A DNA stretch of 60,519 nucleotides, from contig JAFUCO010000042.1 of assembly GCA_017459635.1 (NCBI GenBank), forward strand, positions 1-60,519, in the 5' to 3' direction. Within the stretch, counting starts at the first letter, position 1. The number at the start of each line of letters is the position of its first letter. Below, one piece after another: positions 17,290 to 24,762 of the stretch. The DNA comes from Blautia sp. Lineage in GTDB: Bacteria; Bacillota; Clostridia; Lachnospirales; Lachnospiraceae. The notes under the pieces were generated by a model, which was given only the letters and a program-made list of their open reading frames with translations, did no database searches and was not told the DNA's origin. Made by a program: the position numbers and the translations under genes.

Positions 17290-18654
17290 TTAAACAGTAG
17301 CCTGAGATTCATACATGCTGTCAATAAACTTCTGAACAAAAGTAGTATTGCTTGTTCCGTCAGCAAACTCAGGAGTCGCAAGCAGCTGCTTCTGCAGGTC
17401 CTTATTGACCGCAACTCCCTGGATATCCAGCTCATCCAGTGCATAAATAAGCCTCCGGATGGCAAGCTCCCGGGTGTCGGCCCAGGCGATAACCTTTGCC
17501 AGCATCGAATCATAGAACGGTGTGATCTTATAGCCCGGCTGAATATATGACTCTATACGGATACCATTGCCCTGAGGGAATACGCACTTTGATATCATAC
17601 CTGTTGAGCAGACGAACCCGTTTGAGCTGTCCTCGGCATTTATCCTGGCTTCTATCGCATGTCCTGAAGGACACGACGGCTGCTTTATGCTCAGCTTTTC
17701 ACCGAACGCTATCTGCAGCTGTTCTTTTACGATATCCGTACCGGTTATCATCTCTGTAACCGGATGCTCTACCTGAACCCTGGGGTTGACCTCCATGAAG
17801 TAATAGTTCATTTCACGGTCAACCAGGAATTCTACAGTAGCCGCGCCCGGATACTTCAGATAGGAGATCACGTTGCAGGCATCCTTGTACATCTTCTGCT
17901 TGACGTCGTCCGGAACAAACGGTGAAACCGCTTCCTCTATGAGTTTCTGATTCCTGCGCTGCATAGTGCAGTCACGGTCAAGCAGATGAATTACATTTCC
18001 ATGGGTATCTGAAAGAACCTGGATCTCCACATGCCGCGCATTGTCCAGGAACTTCTCAACAAAAATCTTATCGGAATTGAATGCGGCTTTTGCCTCCTTC
18101 ATGCAGGAGAAATATGATGAACGCACGTCCTGTTCTTTGTGAACGATACGTATTCCTTTTCCACCGCCGCCATCAACAGCTTTGATAACGACCGGAAAGC
18201 CGATCCTTTTTGCTTCTTTAAGGCACTCATCCGCATCCTTTACCGGGTCCTTTGTGGATGGCACAACCGGAATACCGGCTTCAACGGCTATCTGCTTGGA
18301 GAGTATCTTGTCTCCAAGCTTTTTAAGTATTGGGGCTTTGGCTCCGATGAAAAGGATGCCCAGTCTGTCACACAGCTCGGCAAAATTCGCGTTTTCAGAG
18401 AAAAACCCGGTTCCGGGATAGATTGCATCCGCCTCAAACAGCGAAGCCGTACTTAATATCTTGTAAATATCAAGATAAGAACCGGTGGCCCTGCCCTCTC
18501 CTACGCAGACTGCTTTGTCAGCATATTTCACGTGAAGCGATTCACGGTCTGCCTTGGAGTAAACGGCTATGGACTCCATGCCCAGCTCACGGCAGGCTCT
18601 TATAGCCCGGACGGCGATCTCTCCTCTGTTCGCGATCAGAATCTTTTTTCTCAT
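17290..18654 (-). CDS. accC: Biotin carboxylase subunit of acetyl-CoA carboxylase
   Basis: The 454-residue protein has the full biotin carboxylase layout: N-terminal KILIANRGEIAVRAIRA, ATP-grasp glycine loop GGGGKGIR, and the signature MEVNPRVQVEHPVTEMITG. It carboxylates biotin on AccB using ATP and bicarbonate. Length is typical. The gene follows accB after six bases with AAAGGAT before the ATG. The four acc genes are contiguous in the order D-A-B-C and run on from the polyene genes, so they probably supply malonyl-CoA for that pathway. Confidence 0.97.
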   Translation of the reverse strand: MRKKILIANRGEIAVRAIRACRELGMESIAVYSKADRESLHVKYADKAVCVGEGRATGSYLDIYKILSTASLFEADAIYPGTGFFSENANFAELCDRLGILFIGAKAPILKKLGDKILSKQIAVEAGIPVVPSTKDPVKDADECLKEAKRIGFPVVIKAVDGGGGKGIRIVHKEQDVRSSYFSCMKEAKAAFNSDKIFVEKFLDNARHVEIQVLSDTHGNVIHLLDRDCTMQRRNQKLIEEAVSPFVPDDVKQKMYKDACNVISYLKYPGAATVEFLVDREMNYYFMEVNPRVQVEHPVTEMITGTDIVKEQLQIAFGEKLSIKQPSCPSGHAIEARINAEDSSNGFVCSTGMISKCVFPQGNGIRIESYIQPGYKITPFYDSMLAKVIAWADTRELAIRRLIYALDELDIQGVAVNKDLQKQLLATPEFADGTSNTTFVQKFIDSMYESQATV

Positions 18655-18660
18655 CAGCGT

Positions 18661-19167
18661 TTATCCTTTCTCGATAGTAAAGAGCAGCTGATCGCACTCA
18701 ACGATATCTTCCTGATCGACCTCGATGGACAACAGTGTTCCGTCAACAGGAGACACAACATCGTTGTACATCTTCATGGCCTCGATCTGGCAGAGCTTCT
18801 GTCCCTTTTTGATACGGTCGCCAACATTAACAAGCGGTACGGTAGAATCATCTGCATTCAGGAGGATAGTTCCAATATAGGGTGAACGCACTTCTGCAAC
18901 ATTATCGTTTTTGGCCGCAGCCTTATCAGCCCCATCCGGAGCTGCGGCAGCTGCAGCGGCTGCGGCTGCCGGCATCTGCGACGCAGCGCCTGCAAATGCA
19001 CCTGCCGGCGGCATCATTCCCATCTGCGGCATTATAGACACAGGCTGCGGAGCTACTTTCTGTTTCTTGGAGAGAACAAGCTTTTCTCCGTCCTTTTCAT
19101 ATACCAGTTCAGTTAACGCAGATTTGTCAATCTGACTAATCAGGCTCTTGATTTCTTCAATAGTCAT
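18661..19167 (-). CDS. accB: Biotin carboxyl carrier protein
   Basis: This 168-residue carrier has a short N-terminal helical segment, an Ala/Pro/Met-rich flexible linker (about 40-85, with a run of ten alanines) and a C-terminal biotinyl domain in which Lys132 of EAMKM is the biotin site. It shuttles CO2 from AccC to AccA/AccD. It starts nine bases after accA, with GAGGT before the ATG. The low-complexity alanine run is encoded by imperfect GC-rich triplets. Confidence 0.97.
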   Translation of the reverse strand: MTIEEIKSLISQIDKSALTELVYEKDGEKLVLSKKQKVAPQPVSIMPQMGMMPPAGAFAGAASQMPAAAAAAAAAAPDGADKAAAKNDNVAEVRSPYIGTILLNADDSTVPLVNVGDRIKKGQKLCQIEAMKMYNDVVSPVDGTLLSIEVDQEDIVECDQLLFTIEKG

Positions 19168-19176
19168 CTTTGCACC

Positions 19177-19971
19177 TCAAAAACTTCTGAATCGTTTTCT
19201 ACGATTTTCGAGCAGCTCTTCCGTAGTTTTACCTGTAAGTACTCCAAGATCCTCCAAAAGAGTCTCTTTCATTGAACGGTAGGTCCTTTCAGGGTCATTC
19301 CAGTTGCCATTATCATCCTCGTCAATGATCCCTTCTACAACTCCAAGCTGAAGGAGCTCCTCAGATGTGATCTGCATCTGCCTTGCAGCCTCCTCCTTCT
19401 TGCTTACATCCTTGTACAGGATATTTGCAAAGCCTTCAGGAGAAAGTATCGAGTAGGTTGCGTTCCGAAGCATATATACATGATCCGCAACCGCGAGAGC
19501 AAGTGCTCCTCCGCTGCCGCCCTGTCCGATAACTATGGAGATTACGGGTGTTCCAAGGCGGATCATATACCTGAGGCTGTGGGCGATGGCACTGCCCTGC
19601 CCCCTGTATTCGGCTTCAATTCCTGAAAAAGCGCCTGGTGTATCAATAAGGTTGATAAGTGGAATATGAAATTTTTCTGCCTGGGCCATAAGCCTCAGTG
19701 CCTTCCGGTACCCTTCGGGAGCGGGCATGCCATAACGGCACTTTTCTGCCTCCTCAGGTGTTCTTCCACGATTCTGAGTGAGCAGCATTACCGGATAATC
19801 GTCCAGCCAGGCGGGGCCGCACAGAATGGCAGGGTCATCGCCATACAAACGATCCCCATGCAGCTCAAAAAATGAGGAAAACACATTCTCGATATAATCT
19901 CTTGAAGTAAGCCTTCTTTTATCTCTCGAAAGCTCCACGATCTTCCATGGATCTCTTTTCTGTTCTGTCAT
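19177..19971 (-). CDS. accA: Acetyl-CoA carboxylase carboxyltransferase alpha subunit
   Basis: The 264-residue protein has the crotonase-like carboxyltransferase fold, with DTPGAFSGIEAEYRGQGSAIA and IGQGGSGGALALAVADHVYML. Together with AccD it transfers the carboxyl group from biotin to acetyl-CoA to make malonyl-CoA. It lacks the long N-terminal extension of the E. coli protein, as usual in Firmicutes. AGGAG precedes the ATG, and the gap to accD is 22 bases. Confidence 0.97.
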   Translation of the reverse strand: MTEQKRDPWKIVELSRDKRRLTSRDYIENVFSSFFELHGDRLYGDDPAILCGPAWLDDYPVMLLTQNRGRTPEEAEKCRYGMPAPEGYRKALRLMAQAEKFHIPLINLIDTPGAFSGIEAEYRGQGSAIAHSLRYMIRLGTPVISIVIGQGGSGGALALAVADHVYMLRNATYSILSPEGFANILYKDVSKKEEAARQMQITSEELLQLGVVEGIIDEDDNGNWNDPERTYRSMKETLLEDLGVLTGKTTEELLENRRKRFRSF

Positions 19972-19993
19972 CTTTTGTCTCCTGCCTCCTGCC

Positions 19994-20818
19994 TCACTTA
20001 TTCTCTTCCTGATTCTTTCTTATTCCGGAACTGTAGAATTTCAAAAGAAATGCCAGTGTACGTTTCATTTCCTTTCTTTCTATAATACCGTCAAGAAAGC
20101 CGTGGGCAAGTATATCCTCTGCCAGCTGGAAACCTTCAGGCAGCTTCTGTTTGATGGTCTGCTGGACTATCCTGGGTCCGGCAAAGCAGATCAACGCCCC
20201 CGGTTCAGCGAGAATAACATCTCCCAGAGTTGCAAAACTTGCCGTAACACCTCCGGTAGTCGGAGAGGTCTCGACTACTATATATGGGCAGCCTGCCTTT
20301 TCCATCAGGTCAATGCCTATAACCGACTTGCTCATCTGCATCAGAGAGATTATGCCTTCCTGCATTCTGGCTCCTCCGGAGGCTGTAAACAGGACAAGCG
20401 GAATCTTCTCCTTTGCAGCAGTTTCCATCAGGAGGTATATCTTCTCTCCTACAGCCTTACCCATGCTGCCCATCATAAAGGCTGAATTCATAACGCCCAG
20501 GGCTATCTTAATGCCTTCAATCCTGGCAAACCCTGTGACGATTGCGGTAGAAACATCGCTTTTCTCGGCTTCCTTCTCAAGTTTCTCTTCATATCCGGGA
20601 AACTTGATGGGGTTATCTGTTTTCACATCCGTAAACAGTTCCTCGAAACTGCCCTCATCTGTGATCATACGGATCCTTTCCAACGCAGGAACCGGAAAAT
20701 ATGCACCACATCTCGGGCATGTATAAAAGTTGCTGTTTACCTCCAGTATCCCGACGATCTCGTTGCATTTTTTGCATCTTTGAAATTGAATCTGTGGATT
20801 CTTTACTTTCTTTTCCAA
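19994..20818 (-). CDS. accD: Acetyl-CoA carboxylase carboxyltransferase beta subunit
   Basis: The 274-residue protein has the N-terminal zinc ribbon of AccD (Cys15, 18, 34 and 37) and a carboxyltransferase domain with TASGGARMQEG and SPTTGGVTASFA. The start codon is TTG at 20818, preceded by GAGGAG at nine bases; no better ATG exists, and the zinc ribbon needs this start. It is the first of the four acc genes and follows the small hotdog protein after 35 bases. Confidence 0.96.
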   Translation of the reverse strand: MEKKVKNPQIQFQRCKKCNEIVGILEVNSNFYTCPRCGAYFPVPALERIRMITDEGSFEELFTDVKTDNPIKFPGYEEKLEKEAEKSDVSTAIVTGFARIEGIKIALGVMNSAFMMGSMGKAVGEKIYLLMETAAKEKIPLVLFTASGGARMQEGIISLMQMSKSVIGIDLMEKAGCPYIVVETSPTTGGVTASFATLGDVILAEPGALICFAGPRIVQQTIKQKLPEGFQLAEDILAHGFLDGIIERKEMKRTLAFLLKFYSSGIRKNQEENK

Positions 20819-20853
20819 CGTTGCCGTCTCCTCTGTAAAAAAATATCATAATA

Positions 20854-21318
20854 CTACGATAAGATCCTGTTCTCCCGTTCAAGGAGATAGTAATAGTCTT
20901 CCAGGCACTTTATTATGCGTGGATCAGGCCTGGCCAGCAGTCCTTCTCCCTCCAGGAGCATGGCAGTATCTATCCTGGCCTTCACAAAGGGACCTTCAGA
21001 ATCGTCGAGTCCCCAAAGCTCCTGTTCAAAGCTCAGTTTTCCGGTACAGGGCGCAAGAAGCTTTGACCTGACCACCAGACCTCCCTCAATATCATAACGG
21101 AGAGGAACATGCCTTATATAATGGTTATTCACACGGATAACGACAAAACTAATGCCCTTACCCGGATAGCATTCCTGAAGTGCTTCCTTAAGGCCTGCAT
21201 CCAACGAGATGGCAAACCTGGCCTTTTCAAAAAACATCAGGCATCTGGAAAAATGAAGCTCTCCTTTTGCGCCGAAATCCGAAAAACGGGTCTCGGCCCT
21301 TGTTTCTACATAGCTCAT
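20854..21318 (-). CDS. Hotdog-fold thioesterase-like protein
   Basis: This 154-residue protein has the 4HBT/acyl-ACP thioesterase pattern: TRFSDFGAKGELHFSRCLMFFEKARF, with the Asp, Gly, Phe-Phe and Glu spaced as in YbgC/FadM-like enzymes. It probably hydrolyses or transfers an acyl thioester. The ATG at 21318 lies one base after the stop of the preceding acyltransferase, with GGAGGGAAG upstream inside that gene; an earlier in-frame ATG at 21357 would overlap it. It is the second hotdog enzyme of the operon, so chain release and editing may be separate steps. Confidence 0.75.
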   Translation of the reverse strand: MSYVETRAETRFSDFGAKGELHFSRCLMFFEKARFAISLDAGLKEALQECYPGKGISFVVIRVNNHYIRHVPLRYDIEGGLVVRSKLLAPCTGKLSFEQELWGLDDSEGPFVKARIDTAMLLEGEGLLARPDPRIIKCLEDYYYLLERENRILS

Positions 21319-21319
21319 T

Positions 21320-22603
21320 TTATGATACTTCCCTCCAGCTGACTCCCTGCATTCCAAGCTTACTCATGTACTCCGCCGCGGCTTTCGCATAAACTTCCGT
21401 CTTTGCGCCAAATGACAGCGAGATGTAAAATCTGCCTCCGGTTTCCATAAGGTATACATGGAAGTTCCTTCCGGGCATGACACGGAAAGCATCCATATGG
21501 ATACGGCTGCCGTATTCTCCGGCCGCAAGTGTGCCGAGAGAGCTTGCCAGCACCGAATACTGATCCTTATCAGCTTTCTGTGACGTGAATTTCCCCAGTC
21601 TGCCGGTATAGACACTCCTTCGTATTCCTTCCACTATCATATGCATCATGCCGCACTGCTTACGTATATTCCCGGGATCGCAGAACTCCTTCAGGTGGCT
21701 CCTGATAAGCCGGTTTGTCCCGGCTGCGCTGTCATCCGCTGAAAACATTTCAGCATCTGCATACCATATTGTCGGTACGACCTGATGAAGCAGAGAATTA
21801 TTATTCCCCATGGCAGGACGAATGCTTACAGGAATCCAGAACGCAATTTTCTGCTGATTGCCCGGGTGAAGGCTCTGCATGCTCCGCCCCAGTATCTGGA
21901 TCAGCACGGAATTCGGACTTCCGCCCACCGATTTTGCATAAGACATGTATTCTCCGGACGGAACCTCTATGCAGTAATGCCCACAGTCTCCTGCGGATAA
22001 TTCATCATTACCGTCAGGATATTCCGGGCAGATAAAAAAGTCCTTATCCACCATTCCGGCTATCACACCCTTCGGCATTGCAGCAGGCACCTTCATATAG
22101 GCATCCTCCTGCTCATCGGGGGCAACGCCGTCCGAAACGGTCCTGACTCCGGCAGGAACCGGATAATCAGCTCCGTCAAGCGCGCAGTAATAGTAGTAAA
22201 AAAAGGTCTGCAGTACCATCTTCCATCCCAGACCGTCGGTAAGTACATGGTCTACATAAAAGCAAAGAGTCCTTCCCTCATAGCAGATGGTCAGTGCATG
22301 GAAATTTCCTTCCTTAGTGGAGGGTTCAATCCGCTCCCCGGTCCGGCAGATGACAAAATCCAGGTCGTTTTCCGCAAGAACATAGGCCTTGTCCTTCTTA
22401 ACTGCCGCCAGCGTCATGTACGGATATACCTGCAGGGTCTGGTCCAGAGCTTTTTTAAGTGCCTCCTCGGACACTTCCTCATCCAGAGTAAATGAATGAG
22501 TCATGTAAAACGCCCTGTCCTCCGGCCACACAGCTCTGGCATACAGCCCTGCATTTAACTTTCTTAATACCTTCCCGGCCTGAAATTCAGCCGTGTCAGA
22601 CAA
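21320..22603 (-). CDS. Condensation-domain-like acyltransferase
   Basis: The protein has about 427 residues. The motif DHVLTDGLG (in FYVDHVLTDGLGWKMVL) matches the HHxxxDG active-site motif of the condensation/wax-ester-synthase/alcohol-acetyltransferase superfamily, with the second His and the Asp-Gly kept and the first His replaced by Asp. It probably joins an acyl group to an alcohol or amine. The longest frame begins with GTG at 22612, but AGGAGG lies only two or three bases from that codon. The TTG at 22603 has an eight-base spacing and is preferred. Upstream are two tandem mini-ORFs. No equivalent is known to me in the streptococcal cyl operon. Confidence 0.7.
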   Translation of the reverse strand: MSDTAEFQAGKVLRKLNAGLYARAVWPEDRAFYMTHSFTLDEEVSEEALKKALDQTLQVYPYMTLAAVKKDKAYVLAENDLDFVICRTGERIEPSTKEGNFHALTICYEGRTLCFYVDHVLTDGLGWKMVLQTFFYYYYCALDGADYPVPAGVRTVSDGVAPDEQEDAYMKVPAAMPKGVIAGMVDKDFFICPEYPDGNDELSAGDCGHYCIEVPSGEYMSYAKSVGGSPNSVLIQILGRSMQSLHPGNQQKIAFWIPVSIRPAMGNNNSLLHQVVPTIWYADAEMFSADDSAAGTNRLIRSHLKEFCDPGNIRKQCGMMHMIVEGIRRSVYTGRLGKFTSQKADKDQYSVLASSLGTLAAGEYGSRIHMDAFRVMPGRNFHVYLMETGGRFYISLSFGAKTEVYAKAAAEYMSKLGMQGVSWREVS

Positions 22604-22645
22604 GCCAGCCACCTCCTCCCTGAAATCACTTTTCAGGTGCTCTGC

Positions 22646-22669
22646 TTACTGGTGCCCGCAAGGCACCAT
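22646..22669 (-). CDS. Putative 7-codon mini-ORF (downstream copy)
   Basis: On the minus strand AAGGAG and seven bases precede an ATG that encodes MVPCGHQ and then TAA. The frame lies within the GGTGCC/GGCACC hairpin. The ribosome site is as good as those of the real genes here. It could be a leader peptide that controls translation or transcription of the next gene, or a chance effect of a repeat element. Translation is not proven. Confidence 0.35.
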   Translation of the reverse strand: MVPCGHQ

Positions 22670-22708
22670 ACTTTGTCTCCTTACTGAAAACATTTTCATG
22701 TGCTCGAC

Positions 22709-22732
22709 TTACTGGTGCCCGAAAGGCACCAT
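22709..22732 (-). CDS. Putative 7-codon mini-ORF (upstream copy)
   Basis: This is the first of the two mini-ORFs in transcription order and encodes MVPFGHQ then TAA, with AAGGAG seven bases before its ATG. It differs from the other copy by one residue (Phe for Cys at position 4), while flank and hairpin stem are the same. It starts 38 bases after the stop of the large GNAT-type gene. Confidence 0.35.
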   Translation of the reverse strand: MVPFGHQ

Positions 22733-22769
22733 ACTTTGTCTCCTTATTGTTAAACGTTTATAAAGGCGA

Positions 22770-24410
22770 TCACCTGCGGCGTATTGTCAGAGTCCCGAAG
22801 TCGACCTCGCTGCCTTCTCGTACAAAGCCCTCTGTTCCGTTCTCCGGATCACCGGGTATATAATTGACCGCCAGATAATTATGCTGGTAAAATGCTGTAA
22901 ACGGCCTGTCCGCGGTAATCTCCCATACCTCTCCGTCAAAATCGAAGGTGACGGATGACAGCACTGCTTTGGAATATGGCTCCTTAAGCAGATCAAGGAA
23001 GAGCATCTCAGCGATGGTCGTCTTCACATCCCGGTCATAATCACAGACCTTGCTGTGAATAAGGTTTCCATTCTCAAAGAAATCCACCTTACCCTCAAGA
23101 TCATCCAGAATTATATGGAACTGAGGATCGATAACAGCCGATTCATCCTTTATAAAGCCCTTTGTGTGGATCTTAATGCAGTCCCCATTTGCCTTATATT
23201 CTCTCAGGACATCATAATCATCCCTTACCTGCACAACGGTGCAGCTCTGATCCTTCTCCTCTGTCACCTTCATGACCTTACACCGGTCCGGTGTGATCCA
23301 GCCTGTGAGATACGGGATAGACAGGCACGGCCACTGCTCCTCGAACAGTTTCTTACCGGACTCTGTGTGAAGGATGCCGGTATCAACATCAAGAGTGAAG
23401 ATTCCATCACTGCCAAGTGAAATGCTCCTGCTCTCCTTCACCTCTTCATGAACTACCGGAAGGGCAAAGGCATACTCTGATCTGTCAGTACCGATCTCAG
23501 CAGAACGCATCCCGTCAGGTATCTCTACCTCCAGTGCCTTTCCGGCACCAAGCACATAGTCCCTGCCCTCGGCATCTGTCTTGAGGATATCCTGAAACTC
23601 AGGTTCCACCATCCTGTATTCCTTTTTGAGGAAATCCACATGTACCCTGATCTCATCATCCGAACCGTTCTCAAGCAGAAGGATCTTTCCGCCCGGTACG
23701 ATCTTTGCGCAAAGCTCTGTGCTGTCTACAAAACCTCCCGCCACATTCTCGGAAATAAGGTCAAGATAAAGCGTCATGTCTTCCCCAAAAAGATTGTATC
23801 TTTTTTCTACAAAACGGCCTTCCGAAACGGGCTCGATAAATGTATATTTGCTCTTCTTTGTAGGAGGAAGCGCTGAACGTACCTCTGACATCTGTCCTTT
23901 TCTGACCATAGGCGCACCCAGATACAGAAGAGACGGACCGAAGTTGTACAGTTCAAGCTGTCCATAAATGTCAGCCTGATCCCCCAGAAGGACTCCTCCG
24001 AACTGACGCTGAAGATACATTGACTCCTTGTTGACAAAATTAACTTCGGAGATCATGACCCTTACATTTGGATAGAATTCGTACAGATGAAACAGGACCC
24101 GTGTATACATCACAAACAGTGAGTGAATACGGGTACGATACTTTTTGTCGATCAGGAAGGAATCCATAAAGACTTCTTTCGGGCCTGCAACTCTCTGGCA
24201 GCCGGCAGGATAAACACCTACATGGGCAATGATCTCGCCTTCAAGCTCTGCCACTATCGCAAAGAGCAGGCCTCTCCTCTTCTGAATGTCTATGTACTCC
24301 TGAGGTTCAAGAAGCTTTCCCGTTTTCCCCAGATAAAAATGGTTTCTGTAGAACAGCTGCGCAAGCTGCGCGGCATCATCTTCTACATATAGTCTGTAAC
24401 TAGCCTCCAT
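22770..24410 (-). CDS. GNAT-type N-acyltransferase, CylE-like
   Basis: The 546-residue protein has an N-terminal GNAT-like domain (about 1-180: YRLYVEDDAAQLAQLFYRNHF, then IVAELEGEIIAHVGVYP) and a long C-terminal region rich in beta strands with no motif I know. In the streptococcal cyl operon CylE is a large N-acyltransferase thought to attach ornithine to the polyene; this gene is the best candidate for that role by size, GNAT domain and context. It lies after the ketosynthase and small thioesterase rather than between the transporter and the GcvT-like gene, so synteny is shifted at this point. AAGGT precedes the ATG. The substrate is inferred, not shown. Confidence 0.65.
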   Translation of the reverse strand: MEASYRLYVEDDAAQLAQLFYRNHFYLGKTGKLLEPQEYIDIQKRRGLLFAIVAELEGEIIAHVGVYPAGCQRVAGPKEVFMDSFLIDKKYRTRIHSLFVMYTRVLFHLYEFYPNVRVMISEVNFVNKESMYLQRQFGGVLLGDQADIYGQLELYNFGPSLLYLGAPMVRKGQMSEVRSALPPTKKSKYTFIEPVSEGRFVEKRYNLFGEDMTLYLDLISENVAGGFVDSTELCAKIVPGGKILLLENGSDDEIRVHVDFLKKEYRMVEPEFQDILKTDAEGRDYVLGAGKALEVEIPDGMRSAEIGTDRSEYAFALPVVHEEVKESRSISLGSDGIFTLDVDTGILHTESGKKLFEEQWPCLSIPYLTGWITPDRCKVMKVTEEKDQSCTVVQVRDDYDVLREYKANGDCIKIHTKGFIKDESAVIDPQFHIILDDLEGKVDFFENGNLIHSKVCDYDRDVKTTIAEMLFLDLLKEPYSKAVLSSVTFDFDGEVWEITADRPFTAFYQHNYLAVNYIPGDPENGTEGFVREGSEVDFGTLTIRRR

Positions 24411-24438
24411 ATTGCTGACCTTTCTGATCTGAAACTGT

Positions 24439-24762
24439 TTATTTGCTGACAGCGATAAGTCCTGTGCACAGGACCTGCTGTCCTTTTGTCTTTCTCATTG
24501 AAAAAGAGAACTCATGAATGCCGTCCTTGACTGATTTACGGCGGAGCATTACAGCGAGTTCCTCATAAAGAAGCGCTGAAGAAATATATTTGCACTGAAA
24601 ATCAGTCACCCTGTAGGGACCGGCTTCTCCGGCTTCCTCCATCCACCTCAGCAGGGCTTCCTCCGCCCATACCGCGTATCTGGAATGATGCGCGATATGG
24701 TACGGATCCACCTCATCAGGCCTGACACGGAAAATGACAGGCGTTTTGGGTTCACTGCTCAT
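24439..24762 (-). CDS. YbgC-like acyl-CoA/ACP thioesterase
   Basis: This 107-residue single hotdog domain contains RVRPDEVDPYHIAHHSRYAVWAEEA, the 4HBT-type active-site segment with Asp, His and the downstream Glu. It probably hydrolyses acyl thioesters and could release the chain from the ACP. The ATG at 24762 overlaps the end of the ketosynthase gene by 11 bases and has AAGGGAG at good spacing. The longer frame from 24792 runs further into that gene and is less likely. The overlap suggests coupled translation. Confidence 0.85.
   Translation of the reverse strand: MSSEPKTPVIFRVRPDEVDPYHIAHHSRYAVWAEEALLRWMEEAGEAGPYRVTDFQCKYISSALLYEELAVMLRRKSVKDGIHEFSFSMRKTKGQQVLCTGLIAVSK

Larger units (their letters stand above)
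22627..22752 (-). repeat. 63-bp tandem repeat carrying SD, ATG and hairpin
   Basis: Two copies, about 22627-22689 and 22690-22752, are highly similar with a period of exactly 63 bases (the GGTGCC stems begin at 22651 and 22714). On the minus strand each contains AAGGAG, a seven-base spacer, ATG, and a GGTGCC/GGCACC hairpin with a five-base loop that spans a seven-codon reading frame. The repeat lies between the GNAT-type and condensation-like acyltransferase genes inside the operon. Confidence 0.85.

Noticed and set aside
22627..22752. Possible CRISPR-like repeat
   Set aside because: There are only two units, the spacing sequence is also repeated, and no cas genes are present; it is a tandem duplication.
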